Source: Streblospio benedicti (taxonomy: Eukaryota; Annelida; Polychaeta; Spionida; Spionidae). From it: a DNA stretch of 64,000 nucleotides. The notes under the pieces are model-generated. The model was not told the origin of the DNA, searched no databases, and worked only from the letters and a program-made list of their open reading frames with translations. The stretch spans positions 39,740,281-39,804,280 of the forward strand of contig CM032663.1 of the NCBI GenBank assembly GCA_019095985.1. The letters run 5' to 3'. Both the position numbers and the translations under genes were made by a program. Of this stretch, positions 45,849 through 57,399 are shown in pieces; the stretch's first letter is position 1; each line of letters starts with the position of its first letter.

Positions 45849-46191
45849 GGAACGATCATAAATAACGATACCGGGTGTGGTGTGTGTGTGTGTGTGTGTG
45901 TGTGGGGGGGGGGGTCGTCCATTTTTTGGGGCTTGAAGAAAAAGTTAACCGACCCCCCCATCAACATTTTAGAAAGTTCAGTGACCCCAACTCACCCGCT
46001 AAAGAAAAATTCCTCTATATAGTAATTGCATTGCTAAAAGAAAATATTTGAAAAAAAAAACAAAAAACCCCGTAGCATGATAAAAAGTTCAGCGACCCCC
46101 CCCCCCCAAAAAAAAGGAATCAGAAAAGTTGGACGACCCCCTCCCCACCTTTTTAGACGACCCCCACGGTATAATTATTTATGATCATTCC
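45849..46191. mobile_element. MITE with GGGAACGATCATAAATAA ends and a GT microsatellite
   Basis: Left GGGAACGATCATAAATAA and right, reversed, GGGAATGATCATAAATAA. Inside are a (GT)n tract at about 45881-45902 followed by a G-run, and a C-run near 46095. Confidence 0.65.
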
Positions 46192-46679
46192 CTAACTATC
46201 CAATTACTCGTTCTAGTTTCCACGGGGTGAGTACACTGCGGTTCCCTGCCAGTGTACACGGTAACCTGATGCCTAATGTTTCTGGACGCATATCAAAGAC
46301 ATCAAGGATTTAGGCAGATCTTCCAGTCGGTGCCCAGCCCTGAGAAAGGATCGAGCACCTCGTTATCCCGTAATTATGACGTGGCTGTCACTGACGTTTT
46401 TTTTAAATACTGCGTGAACGTCTGTGCGAGTTCAATGCAGTTGTATCAAAGTTTAGTAAATAAACTGTTATGGTTATTAATGTGTTATGCAATCCAAGCA
46501 AACCCTACATTTACATCCGGTTTTGCTTGAAATAGAATGCAATGTTCATGCATTGATCAGAAGATTCTAGGCAGGTGGCAAAATATCGTTTTCGCATTGA
46601 TAAGAGATCACAACTTCAGCTCATGATCCGGGTGCGTTTGACTTCAAACGAGTCACCAACGCAGAAAGATGGCCGCTTG

Positions 46680-47150
46680 CCAAGGGTTGTAACAATTATA
46701 ACCATGGACCCCAGCATCATGGGAGGGTGTGTTTGGTATGTATACTACTATGATTTACAAAGACTATACCTTACACATTAACGTTCATGAATAAAAACTA
46801 TCCACAATGCAAACCAATCTTAATCCAACCAATCAAAAACAACTCCCTGATTAACTTACTGCAGAGCGAAGCTATGGAATATTGCTGGAAATATTTATAT
46901 AGTTATTGCATAGGACTGTGCCAGCTTATTTCAATAATCCGAAGTGGAAAGGTATATATACTATATCATAAATCCAGCCTAAAACGGATGTTCTGGCTCC
47001 CAGGTCTTCGTGCTCATCCCGTTCTATGTAGTAGTAGTAATGCATAAGGTATAGTGTTTGTAAATCATAGTAGTAAACATACCACACACACCCTCCCACC
47101 ATGCTGGGGCCCGTGATGGTAACATTAAGGTAATCCTCATCTAAGAAAGT
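46680..47150. mobile_element. Foldback element with arms of about 80 bp
   Basis: The left arm (about 46686-46781) with CCCCAGCATCATGGGAGGG pairs with the right arm (about 47044-47130), whose reverse reads CCCCAGCATGGTGGGAGGG. Both continue through CTACTATGATTTACAAA. The loop has no gene. Confidence 0.65.
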
Positions 47151-47448
47151 TGAGATGACTTACAGTGATTTTTGTTTTATTTTGTCTGTTGTTGGTAGCA
47201 GATTTGTGATCACAATAAAAGCTATATACTCACATTCTGACATCTATTTGTCCAGTGCGTCTGTTCATCACAGCCCTCGAATGATTAATTGGCAATAAGA
47301 CTGTGCCGATTTTTGAGACTGTCCGGATCATGCTATTCTCGATCAGCAAGTCTCGTTTGGTGCCTTGCAAGGAAGGTTGCAGGAGTCAGAGGATATTTAC
47401 AGAAAAGGGCGAGTCAGTTAGCAAGTGAGAGATCAACACAGACCAGTA

Positions 47449-47498
47449 AGATAAGATAAGATAAGATAAGATAAAGATAAGATAAGATAAGATAAGTT
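47449..47498. repeat. (GATAA)n pentamer microsatellite
   Basis: About ten GATAA units, with one interrupted unit. Confidence 0.9.
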
Positions 47499-49577
47499 TA
47501 TTGGCTTTACAGAATTTGTTGTACACATGACCAAGTATATGGGTAATTACAATAACAATAAGCATATCTAAATCCATGAAATCATGGGTATATTTGGACA
47601 AACAAATTGTTTGTAGCCACCTGGCGGAGAAAATGGGCACTGCTTGGCGTCTTATGCAAGGATTACCTTAAGACTCTAAAACCTGAACATGGATCAAAAT
47701 AGTATGATAGGTGGACTTTTTACAAGGTGGACAAGGTGATCAATTTTCGTTTTCACCTTGAACTCAATATTAAAAATACGCGCACATTGCACTGTATTTA
47801 CTATTTATTCGATAAATTAATGATTCATGTCTAAAATTAACATTAAGAGTACAAGTGCACATTTAGCACCTGTTATCAGAGATTAATTGCATGTAGTCTG
47901 CTTAATGTTTGGAAATTTCAAGTAATGGTGTAAGTTATGTTTGAACGCACGCGTTTATAAACAAATCTTTTCAAATTAGATTAGATATCATATCAAGATT
48001 TATTTCAAATTTAGATATCAGAGAGTAGTTACATTTAGAATATAATGTGATGGTTACACATTTTCCATTGTGATGTCCGAAGTAGAGTTCAAATGTTCTG
48101 GACAATAATTCGATATTTTTGATAATATTTTTTACATAATAAGAAGTTATCAATGCAACGTAGATTCCACTTATTGTCTAGATTGTTAGAGTACCATATT
48201 AGGACCAACTTGCATGACATACCCCAAATCAGAATGACTCCCACAAAGAACATGGCCACATTAAAACATAATTAGACCATTGGCTGGTGTGGGTGTTTCA
48301 GATTTAAAAAAAAACATGATTTTATATGGTGGCTGCATGCATAAGCTCATCCATCATGTGCTCTTTTGTGGGTGAGATGACACAATGAAAATTTTAAATT
48401 AATGCAATATGTGGCGCGTAAATGACATGGATTTTTGTTTTCTTTTTCGTACTTAGAAATGGTCTACTTTGCGTTGACAATGGGCGTCTCATAAAATGAA
48501 GTTATTCTTTACCTAACACTGAAATGTACAGAAAATAATAACAATACTAATTCCTTCTAATAACACACATCAATATAAAATACAATTATAAAGTTGCGAG
48601 GAAAAATATGTTAATTGGATATGTTATTGAAAACAAAACAATAACAGTACTGTTTTAATTGAAGTGCATTTACTTAATTTACTTTGTTTAAAAATGAATA
48701 GAATATTTACGTGACAATAAAATTGAATTACAAGGCTGGTTGTTATATATTTTAATTTAAATTGCATATAGTTATCTTTTAAATTAAAATATGAAAGGTT
48801 CTAAGGGCGATATCTGGTCCAGGAATACACACGGAAGCCATCACATTCTTGTCCCATCCCGACTAGCCTACATTAAACAAGAAAGTCAAACAGCATTTTC
48901 AAAATTGAGATAAACCATCAAGGATGTCATTCCAAGGAGCAAAGCAATGAGTCATAACACATTATTATTTATTTCTGAAATGCTTTGAATATTTAAGCAT
49001 CCGGTTCTTCCCGAAAACACGGAAGCCAATTAAAAAGGGACTATCCCGTGTATCATTATTCAAACATAAGACACGCGACAAATATGTGGTGGTCCTGCAA
49101 TTTACGATGCAACTTACTTTAAAGGACACCGAGGCAATAGAATAGAGTTTTCATTGACGATGCAGCATTGATTTACAGAATTACATAATATTAAGCTGAT
49201 GAGCGGTTTCTTCAAATGTCACACCTAATGTGAACAGTAGGATGATTCAAATTCAAAGAGCTACGGAATGGTCGTGACGAAGATACCGAACATGAGTGTA
49301 ATACCGTCCTCAACGATGTGTAACATGTCCATATATTAGCACACTTCATTGAAGCAAACACTGCACCGACAACATTTGTTCTACAGTGATGAAAATGATT
49401 TATGAAACTGATTGCACGATCAACACACGGCGTCATGTTTGTGGTCGATGTAGTCACTGTTTGTAGTCTTCATGTGCGGCGAACGTGAAGATAAATGATG
49501 TGCTTGCTGCAGGGGAATTTGACAAAGTGTCAACAAACAATCAATCATCGTCTGCGTTCGGTAGCTGCTTGCTATCG

Positions 49578-49620
49578 ATTGGATAGGCCAATTACAGACA
49601 TCACCTAAAATGTATAAAAG
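49578..49620 (+). promoter_or_regulatory. Gene B core promoter (TATA and CCAAT boxes)
   Basis: TATAAAAG at 49613-49620, CCAAT at 49588-49592 and an inverted CCAAT (ATTGG) at 49578-49582. The likely start is near 49643. A 5' UTR exon would run from there to 49811 (donor GTATGT) and splice to 50038. Confidence 0.65.
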
Positions 49621-49642
49621 GCGGGCCAGTTATCACAGCCAG

Positions 49643-49811
49643 CCAAACCACACTTGTGATCGAGTGCATTCACACCTCTGGTAGCAGCAGCAGCAGTCGA
49701 ACATTCCAACAGATCACCGTCATTCGTCAGTTGTGATCTACATTTGTTGTCTGATCAGCAGAAAGTCAATAAGCGCCATTAGTCTTCGACAGACATTCGC
49801 ATTTGGCATTG
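49643..49811 (+). other. Gene B 5' UTR exon
   Basis: From the inferred transcription start to the donor at 49812 (GTATGT). The next acceptor is the TTTCAG at 50032-50037, leaving 32 nt of leader before the ATG at 50070. Only the splice sites are visible; the start is inferred from the TATA box. Confidence 0.5.
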
Positions 49812-50069
49812 GTATGTTTGCCTTCGTGTTTCTTTCAACTTCACTGAAGATGCTTTAAATTCCACTGATGGTTGAGACTTTTCAACGAATGTAATCTAGC
49901 CAATGTTAAGCCTCCAAGATAGCAAATCTAGTGATAAATTGATCGCTATCAGATATATATGTATAGATGTTAGCTGGTTGGCATTTTTGTTCATTTGTTG
50001 AATTAGCTGTAAGAAGACCAATTGGTTGTTGTTTCAGAATTAGAAAAAGCCTAGAAAGAACCGAAGAAA

Positions 50070-50757
50070 ATGGACGGACAGCATTTGATACTAGTCATGG
50101 TGATAGCTTTGATGGCATGTCTGGTAGAGCCCAGTGAAGGGGCCAAGTCTCCATTTCTTTCCCAAGAAGAAGCCAAGACGTTCTTGCGAAGCAAAGAGCG
50201 CCAAGGTCCAGAGCATTTGAAGTGCAACGAATTCGATGGATGGGAGGAGTATTTGAAACCCTCTCAAAGTGTGCAGGTAGCTATACTTTTGATACTTTAA
50301 ACACAAAATGTTTTAAATGTTTTAATTACACGTAGTTATGATAAATTTGGAACGAAAAATTTGTCGCAATTTTCAATATTTAAATGAATCATGATGACTC
50401 ACAGCCTAACATAGAATTGTGACGCATCAGCAAAAAACTGAAATATTGCTTTTTTAAATTTTCACCAAATGATCTCCGGGACTGCATGATATCTGGAATC
50501 ACATATTTTTAGAGTAAACACTTTGAATTCAAACTTCCATTTAAACTGAGCTGTAATTGTTCCCCCTCTGATTATAGAAATATCAAATGGAGATGGCCAT
50601 CATTCGCAGCCCTCTTGGCATCTGGGAGAAGGCCTCCCTACTCAAGAAGCTCGCCACAAGTTCCATGGTCTCTATGGATCACTTGAACATCTTAAAATCT
50701 GGATTCATCGCCGGTGGAGTCGATGTATCATACACGGACTTTTATCCAATGAGTTGA
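50070..50757 (+). CDS. Gene B: small secreted protein with Gla-type propeptide motif
   Basis: Two coding exons, 50070-50276 and 50578-50757 (phase 0 junction), encode 128 aa. Residues 1-24 (MDGQHLILVMVIALMACLVE) are a signal peptide. AKSPFLSQEEAKTFLRSKER follows at once: F-x5-A-x3-L with Arg at the -1 place, the vitamin-K-dependent carboxylase docking pattern. Then CNEFDGWEEYLKP carries a G-W-E-E motif shared with gene A. The second exon (KYQMEMAIIRSPLGIWEKAS to YTDFYPMS) is unlike anything I know. There is a single Cys after the signal peptide, so disulfide dimers are possible. A noncoding first exon ends at 49811 and the coding exon begins at 50038. Candidate poly(A) signals: ATTAAA at 51167 and AATAAA at 51563. 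It lies head to head with gene A and is probably its diverged paralogue. Confidence 0.78.
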
Positions 50758-52139
50758 ACCAGAATGGAAGCTCTAGGGATAGAGGAGTTGTGAAGATCCG
50801 TGGAAACGCTTTACGGAATACTTGTGAAGTGCAATGGAACGCTTTTGCCGAAATCGAGTCTTCGCAATAAGTTTGGTGGAGAATGAGCAAAAAGCGACAA
50901 GCATCTCTGATCTGTAACTGAGAACAAAACCATCTTCGGAATAAGTATGAGGTCTGTTAGGAAATGACGTAGACAATGAGACATACATAGATAGCAACTG
51001 ATGTAATATGAGACCAATCACTTTGTGTTGCAGAACTTGGATATGAATCATGGGCGTGATTAATAAGTGGAATCAAATCATTATGAAAACATTAACACCA
51101 CCACTGTGCTTATTACAGAGCTAATTTACTAAATACTAGTATCTAATGTACTTTATGGATAAGACGATTAAACAAACACAAGTGTAAGTTACAATAATTC
51201 TCAGTATCCAGCACAAAATTATTTCATTTTGGCTTCTTGTGAATTCCAAGGGCCGCTTAATAAGCGGTTTTATATATTGGATGTACAGAAAGTGTAATGT
51301 AATACACACATCCTTCAATTAGTCCTATTGTTATTAACTCAGTTTGATTGCTATAATAGTAAACGTGTGTCCAAAACATAATTGAATTCTAATTAGCTGA
51401 GATTATGAAAAATGTACACAATGATTTAAACTATAATGAAATTCAATCAAATCTTAGTATTATCGTAATGTGTGACCAGGAAATTACCAATAAGTGGTTG
51501 GCTGCTTCAAGGCTAAATGGAATGAGTAGAGATTACAGCATTACTACATGATGTCCAAACAGAATAAATGCTGCCAAACATATACTTCCGTGTAGTTGTG
51601 TCTTTGCATACGCATAGATTTTGTAATATGGATCTTATATTCATTACAACATTCAATTTTTCATCATGGTGTTCTTACAATCTTACATATCACGACGATA
51701 CATTTACTAGTAGACTGTATGTTTCAGGAATCAATCATCCTATGCAAAACCGGCAGCCGTAAAAGTTTATTTTTCATTATAAAGACTGGACAGTATTTAG
51801 TATTTTAAAAAGTAAATTAGATTCCGACTTATATATCAGGTCACGTACATTTAATATGCGATATACAATGCCAGTGATTAAATTCAATATGCTTAATACT
51901 TTTGTGTAAGTCAGAGTTGTATTACAGTCAATCACCAGCACTTGAATAGTCTGCCCTTCTTTGCTCAATAATGCCAGTACGAACTAACATTCCATTCAAG
52001 ACAGTAACGGAAACACACTACCTAAATATAAAAACAATATGAGTGTTAGTAAACATACATTGTATATGTTCATGAGATGTATAATTTTGGTATATAAGAA
52101 AGAGCATTTAAGAAAGTTGAAAATAAAACAAGCTGTTTA

Positions 52140-52335
52140 CAGTGGAACCTCCACATCTCAATCGCGAAATAGCGACCATAATTCATAAGATCACCGCAAT
52201 AACAAGACAACTATTTCATGGTCCCAAACCTTCATATATTTAGCTACCAAAACGAAGCTCCATAAAGAGACCAACTCTTTATTGCGACCACCTAACAATG
52301 GTGCCAGCGGTGGTCCTAATAGAGAGGTTTTACTG
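52140..52335. mobile_element. TA-flanked MITE (CAGTAAAACCTCTC family), copy 2
   Basis: 196 bp, left CAGTGGAACCTCCACATC, right (reversed) CAGTAAAACCTCTCTATTAG, TA on both sides. Its right end is almost identical to the left end of the 27585 copy. Confidence 0.75.
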
Positions 52336-53337
52336 TAAATATAAATAGTGAATGTTGAGAAAACAGAAACATACATGGTAATATATAATTGAAATTTGAT
52401 TAATGTACCCACACCATCTGAAACATAACAGTAACATTTAATTGAAATTAAAAGTGTTTAAACCGACCTAAATGTTAATTGGATATCTTGTAGAATAATT
52501 TTTCAACTTAATTAATCTATTATTTTACACTATTTTTTAAACTATATTAATCGCAATATTGTTAACGTGTCTATTAAATTGTGAAATTCATTTATTAAAG
52601 ATATACATTTATACAAATGCAAAGCTCTAATTTTGAGCATTGTTTTTAAATCAATGATACTACTTTTCTATATTAATGTTTCTGTTTGCTCCGCTTCTTA
52701 ATATACCACAGTAGACATCACTTATCATTACTAGATATTTAAAAACTAAATCAGAATCGGGTATTTTCAGTACTTATGGGATAATTTATTATATAAAGCC
52801 AACACCACAACTACCCATACTAAAAACATTAAATATAGAATCAATTATTACGCGTGAAATGGCACACCAACTCAACTTTAATTAATTTGCCACCTTTTGA
52901 ATCCACAAAACGGCAAAAAACACCCCACTCCGAGAAACACAATGCATTTACGCGCGCAGTGTGCCGAAACGACGTATTTCAGTTGCTGTTCGTTTGGGAT
53001 ATCTGCCAATGCGCGATGTGCAGAGTGTGCATTCAGATGAAACAAATTCTGCATATCAGATAATTTCTTATGTGTGTTTTCCCCAATTGTACTGACCTTC
53101 ACCTAGAATTAGCTTGGTTATTAGAAATTTACAAATTCATTCTTCCAGATTACCTTGTGTTGTCACCAACATTGGCACAGCACCTTTTACCCTGACTTTT
53201 CAAGCAAACAAATTATGATTCAAAATATTACACTAGTAGCACGGCACGTATTTGTCATTTAAAGGTGATCATATGGTTTGTGGTGTGATATAAGATATAC
53301 CACGTATGTAGAGAACATGAGAGAGTGCTATTGCATA

Positions 53338-53573
53338 AATGGGGAGGGTTTATAAGGAAGTGGATTGTGGGGGTAAAAGGTCGAAAAAGAGGACAGTGGG
53401 GGAAAAAAGGCCAAAAAGAGGGATGTGGGATTTCAATGATGTGAGATGCGGTAAAAAGGCCTTACGATTTGTGGGATGTGAGGAAAAGGCCAAACAAATC
53501 TAGAGATGTGGGAAACGAGGCTAAAAACAATAGGGGATGTAGGATGTCTTGACCCCTTATAACCATTCCCTAT
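53338..53573. repeat. Degenerate tandem repeat of GGATGTGGGAAAAAGGCCAAA units
   Basis: About five diverged units of roughly 35 bp (purine-rich with a conserved AAAAGGCC), flanked by short inverted ends GAGGGTTTATAAGG and CCCCTTATAACC. Non-coding. Confidence 0.55.
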
Positions 53574-54331
53574 ATCTTATATAACACCCCAAGGCTTTAT
53601 GATAATCATTTTCTCACACTCTTATTTGCAATCTTTCCATTACTAACTTGTTATGTTATGATAATCAATAAAAAGTTGTAATGAACTGGAGACCAGTTCA
53701 CAGCCACACATCCTGTGTCCACTTACAACATAGTTTTACTATAACGTGGGGGCTTGGAAATGTTTTTCATCTGAATATCAACACCTCTTTGTGATTAAGA
53801 AATCGTGAGCAATCAAATATTGCACCAAATCGTGAAGTGGATCAAACTATACACTAATTTCCACGTTATGTTACGCGACTAATTAAAATACGAAAGGTGA
53901 CCATGGCGATGTTTTGGGGCATTATCAAATCACCACACTTATATTGTAAAATGTACGCGTAATAGTGCACTTGGTATTATGAATGACAAACAACAAAGGT
54001 AGCTGTTAATGCCTCCATATTTGTTGGGGTACCGCCCGAGTTAGAAGTTACGCTGACAGCTTTTACCCAGGTGAATTGAAAAAGACAACTTAAGGTTGAC
54101 CCGAATGTCTTTCAAAAATAGAAATATTTGTCGACCAACACGACATTTTGTGTATTGATAGTGCTATAACTTATCATATTGAGTAAAATATAAAAACCAG
54201 TACCCGACGATGAGACAGTAATCGGGAATGTCAAATTTTCGCACCAATTTACGTATCCATGTCATCATTCTGTTGAAGAAAAGTAGGATTTAATTATTGA
54301 TTATTAATGAAATTAATAGAAAAATCATCAC

Positions 54332-54829
54332 AATCACAAAACTAGTTGTTCAAAGAATACAGCGTAGCTAGAACAACGTTGACTTATGGGCAATTAAGAT
54401 ATATTCTGAAACGATGTATACTTTGCAATTTGAGGAGAAAACATCAGAATGAATTTACAGCATTACAACAATGATCATTATTCAGCGAAACATATTACTC
54501 TGTGTGTTGCAATAATACTATTTAGATAACAGATAATAATCAATTACATTTTAAAAGCCAATAATCAATATTACTTAACACAGTGCAGACACTCACTGCA
54601 GTGATATAAATGTATAATTAAAGCAAATAAATCTTTCATAAATTGCAAAGCCCACCTTTAATTATAAAGTGCCCAAAATCAAATCACTTTGGTGTCGCCT
54701 CATACCTTATAGTTGTGTAAAGTTTGAAAAAATCGGGTCAACTGTAAAAGCTCTAGCTTGTCCTGAGACAAACATACATACAAACGAACGAAACACAAGG
54801 CTTTCGCTTCAGCTGCTGAAGCGACGCAA
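54332..54829. repeat. Interspersed repeat, copy 2 (uninterrupted)
   Basis: Matches 32290-33363 without the GC-rich insertion. It ends in a palindrome TTCGCTTCAGCTGCTGAAGC followed by GACGCAA. It gives the empty-site form for the insertion in copy 1. Confidence 0.6.
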
Positions 54830-56399
54830 AAATTGAAGTTTTCGACTGCAGTCACGAAATGACACCAAGTAACAAGTCACAAAACTTGCATAGTAATTCA
54901 GAAATTGCACCAATTACTATTTAGACTAAATATGTTGAAGGAAAATAACATGATATGGGAAGATGTATTGCGTAACAAGTTGTTAGTGACTAATATTCAT
55001 TCCGTACAAAGAGCACAGAGTGCAGAGAGCCAATAGTAAATTAGCGGTCTCTGTAGGGAGTATTGCCTTAGTTGTGGTTGTCTACGTCACCATTTTCATG
55101 ATGGATATGTACTATATACTATACATAGGAGTAGGAGTGGGGGAGGGAGAATTGTACCTTTATTGTGCAACCCGTCTTTTAGAAAATGGTGCTCAGTAAA
55201 TAGGAGGTTCTACTGGTCATTGCACTCGTTTGAGAAATATGCTACTAATGTTGATTGTTATTAACATTTGAAAGATACCCGATTACAGGAAGTGTAGTGT
55301 AGGACAATTTCTAATTCCAAATGACAAGGTTTCATGTCCTCATTAAAACTTCTGATCCACCTTACATTGCAGTGCACTAAAATCCAAGTGAATCTGATGT
55401 AATCTGATGTAATCTGTGATGTTTTTTTTTATATTTCTTTCAGCACAGTCATTTACAGTCAACATAGATTTGGCAACACTGCAAGCAAATGAGTAGTCCT
55501 GGCCTTGATACCAGTCTTCAGGTCCTCATGTCAACCAGCATCTTGGATCTGAATAATAGTTGTCATTGTACAACTCAAATGTGAAAAGGATTAGTCGTGA
55601 TTGATTCCCGGGGATTGATTCTCGTCCTACAGATTGGTCGTGTTTTCTCAAATTCTAAAACCTAGAGGCATTTTTGAGAAAAAGTTGAGACACATTTTGA
55701 AACCGTGGAAAGAGATGGTTCATGTCTTTCAAATATATGGCTATTTTTTCCTAGATGCCGCCAAATTAGTAAAAATCGTTATATCTTCAATTAAGCTGTT
55801 ATAGACTCATTCTGTTTGAATGTAATGAAAGTATGACCATGACTATCAATTCAATATCATTTCAATATTGCTATGGTTTTGCAAGATGGCCACCATTTTA
55901 ATCATAATACCAAACATGTTTTACTACAGAATGTCTTAACGGGCATGGACACCATTTTGACATTGTTCAAGATGGCAAATATTCTTTAAGATGGCCAACC
56001 GTTCTGGTTAATGACAACATATTTTGTCACATAAGACTTTGCTGGATATGGATGATCTTTTCATCTTTCCTTCTAATTAACATTATTCTTAAGTCAGTGA
56101 CTAGGTTGGACGGTATAGTGCATTTCCCATGTCAGTACCTGTTAACTAGGTGTATGTTAAAATGTAAACTTCAGTTTGTACATATTAAGTACTCATTATC
56201 TTCATAATTCTACCTATGAATGTTACAAATGTTTTACGTTGCATTCATATTATTTTACAATCTGTTATGTTAAAGTCATGATTGGGGAAACAAACCAATG
56301 ATTCAAATTTTCGTGAAGTAGCATTTTACATTTTCTGTAATCATTTCGATGTTTTCCAGTGCTCGTGAATACATTTTCAAGCTTCTGTTCTCACACACT

Positions 56400-56635
56400 T
56401 TTCAGCAAGCATATTTCTACTACGATAGACATAGCTGAAGACAGGCTTTACAATCCTAAGCTTCCATTTGACTAAATCAAGTGGTCCTGGCAGGACTAGA
56501 ACTCACGACCCTAAAATTGTGAGACCAGAATGATATCAGCATCACAAACAGCTAGCTGTTTAAAGGTTGTCTCTGTAACACCCAGCTTACATGTGTGGTC
56601 AGTTAGCATCTCAGCCCATAGGTCGCACACGCGTG
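56400..56635. repeat. tRNA-derived composite repeat (SINE-like), copy 2
   Basis: Matches 39620-39890 along most of its length, including TAAGCTTC, GACTAGAACTCACGACC (decayed minus-strand B box) and GTGAGACCAGAATGATA. Its right end runs into a GTGTGTGC tract. Confidence 0.5.
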
Positions 56636-57109
56636 TTCGTGTGCATGTGTGCGTGTGTGTGAGAGAGAAACTTGAAAATATATCATTGTTTCATGCAGGT
56701 TGCATGTAATTTAGTAGATAAATAAACATCAAATACACATATAACCTAGTAAATATAATCTAGTAAACAAAAATCGTAAGACCTAGATGAAAGAGAAAGG
56801 GTATTCAAATTTTGGGCCACACACAGTCTACTTGGCCTTCATCTCAAATTCAATTGGTGAAAATGTTATGACAATGAACAATTATACATTTAAAAGATTG
56901 ATAGTGTGAATACTTGTCCTAAGTATCGCACTTACAGACTTTTCCGTGTCATAGGTCAAGATAGGTAAGAGCACTTCTTCACAAAGAGCTAGTCTATTGA
57001 TGTTGCAGTCGAAATAAATAAATCTTTAAAGAACAAAAAATCAGAAGAATATACATATACATTTAACATGTGTCTTGCAAACTTGTTTAGTTTTACATTT
57101 ACACCAACA

Positions 57110-57282
57110 CAGTAGAACCTCCAATTAGGAAACCCTCTACAGACCACCTGCATGATAAGACCCCCTTTCACCGTCCCCAGCCTTCACAATGAAACCTCAA
57201 TAAACAGTGATAAAGAAACCCGCTCTCGATTGAGACCACTTGATACCGGTCCCCGGCTGGACTTAGTACAGGGGTTCTACCG
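57110..57282. mobile_element. TA-flanked MITE family, copy 3 (decayed)
   Basis: 173 bp. Left CAGTAGAACCTCCAATTAGG and right (reversed) CGGTAGAACCCCTGTAC. TA is kept only on the right. Older than copies 1 and 2. Confidence 0.6.
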
Positions 57283-57327
57283 TATCTGATACCGGTATAT
57301 CAATGGACAATTACGTAACACTTCACC

Positions 57328-57399
57328 ATGGCTACAGAGCTTTGGCGAACGATCAACCTAACAGACCACCAAGGAGATCCTAAGAAAGTGAAAGTTAAG
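57328..57399 (+). CDS. Possible orphan first coding exon
   Basis: CACC-ATG-GCT, a good Kozak context, opens 24 codons (MATELWRTINLTDHQGDPKK then VKVK) that end exactly at a GTACGT donor. The composition looks like a real soluble protein start. No following exon was identified downstream, so the gene may continue beyond the window or the match may be chance. Function unknown. Confidence 0.3.

Larger units (their letters stand above)
45193..49577. other. Divergent intergenic region between genes A and B
   Basis: About 4.5 kb between two head-to-head starts. It holds the two MITEs at 45681 and 45849, a foldback element at 46680-47150 and a GATAA pentamer repeat at 47449-47498. From 47640 to 49570 I see nothing but AT-rich sequence. 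Open frames here look random. Confidence 0.5.
50758..57327. other. Intergenic stretch downstream of gene B
   Basis: No supported gene. Known contents are the TA-flanked MITEs at 52140 and 57110, a degenerate tandem repeat at 53338, the second copy of an interspersed repeat at 54332, and a tRNA-derived repeat at 56400. AAGATGGC-type motifs recur between 55885 and 56000. The remainder is AT-rich and unremarkable. Confidence 0.5.

Noticed and set aside
46276-46530. 84-codon open frame (MFLDAYQRHQ start)
   Set aside because: It lies in repeat-rich intergenic DNA and resembles nothing known; no promoter or splice signals found.
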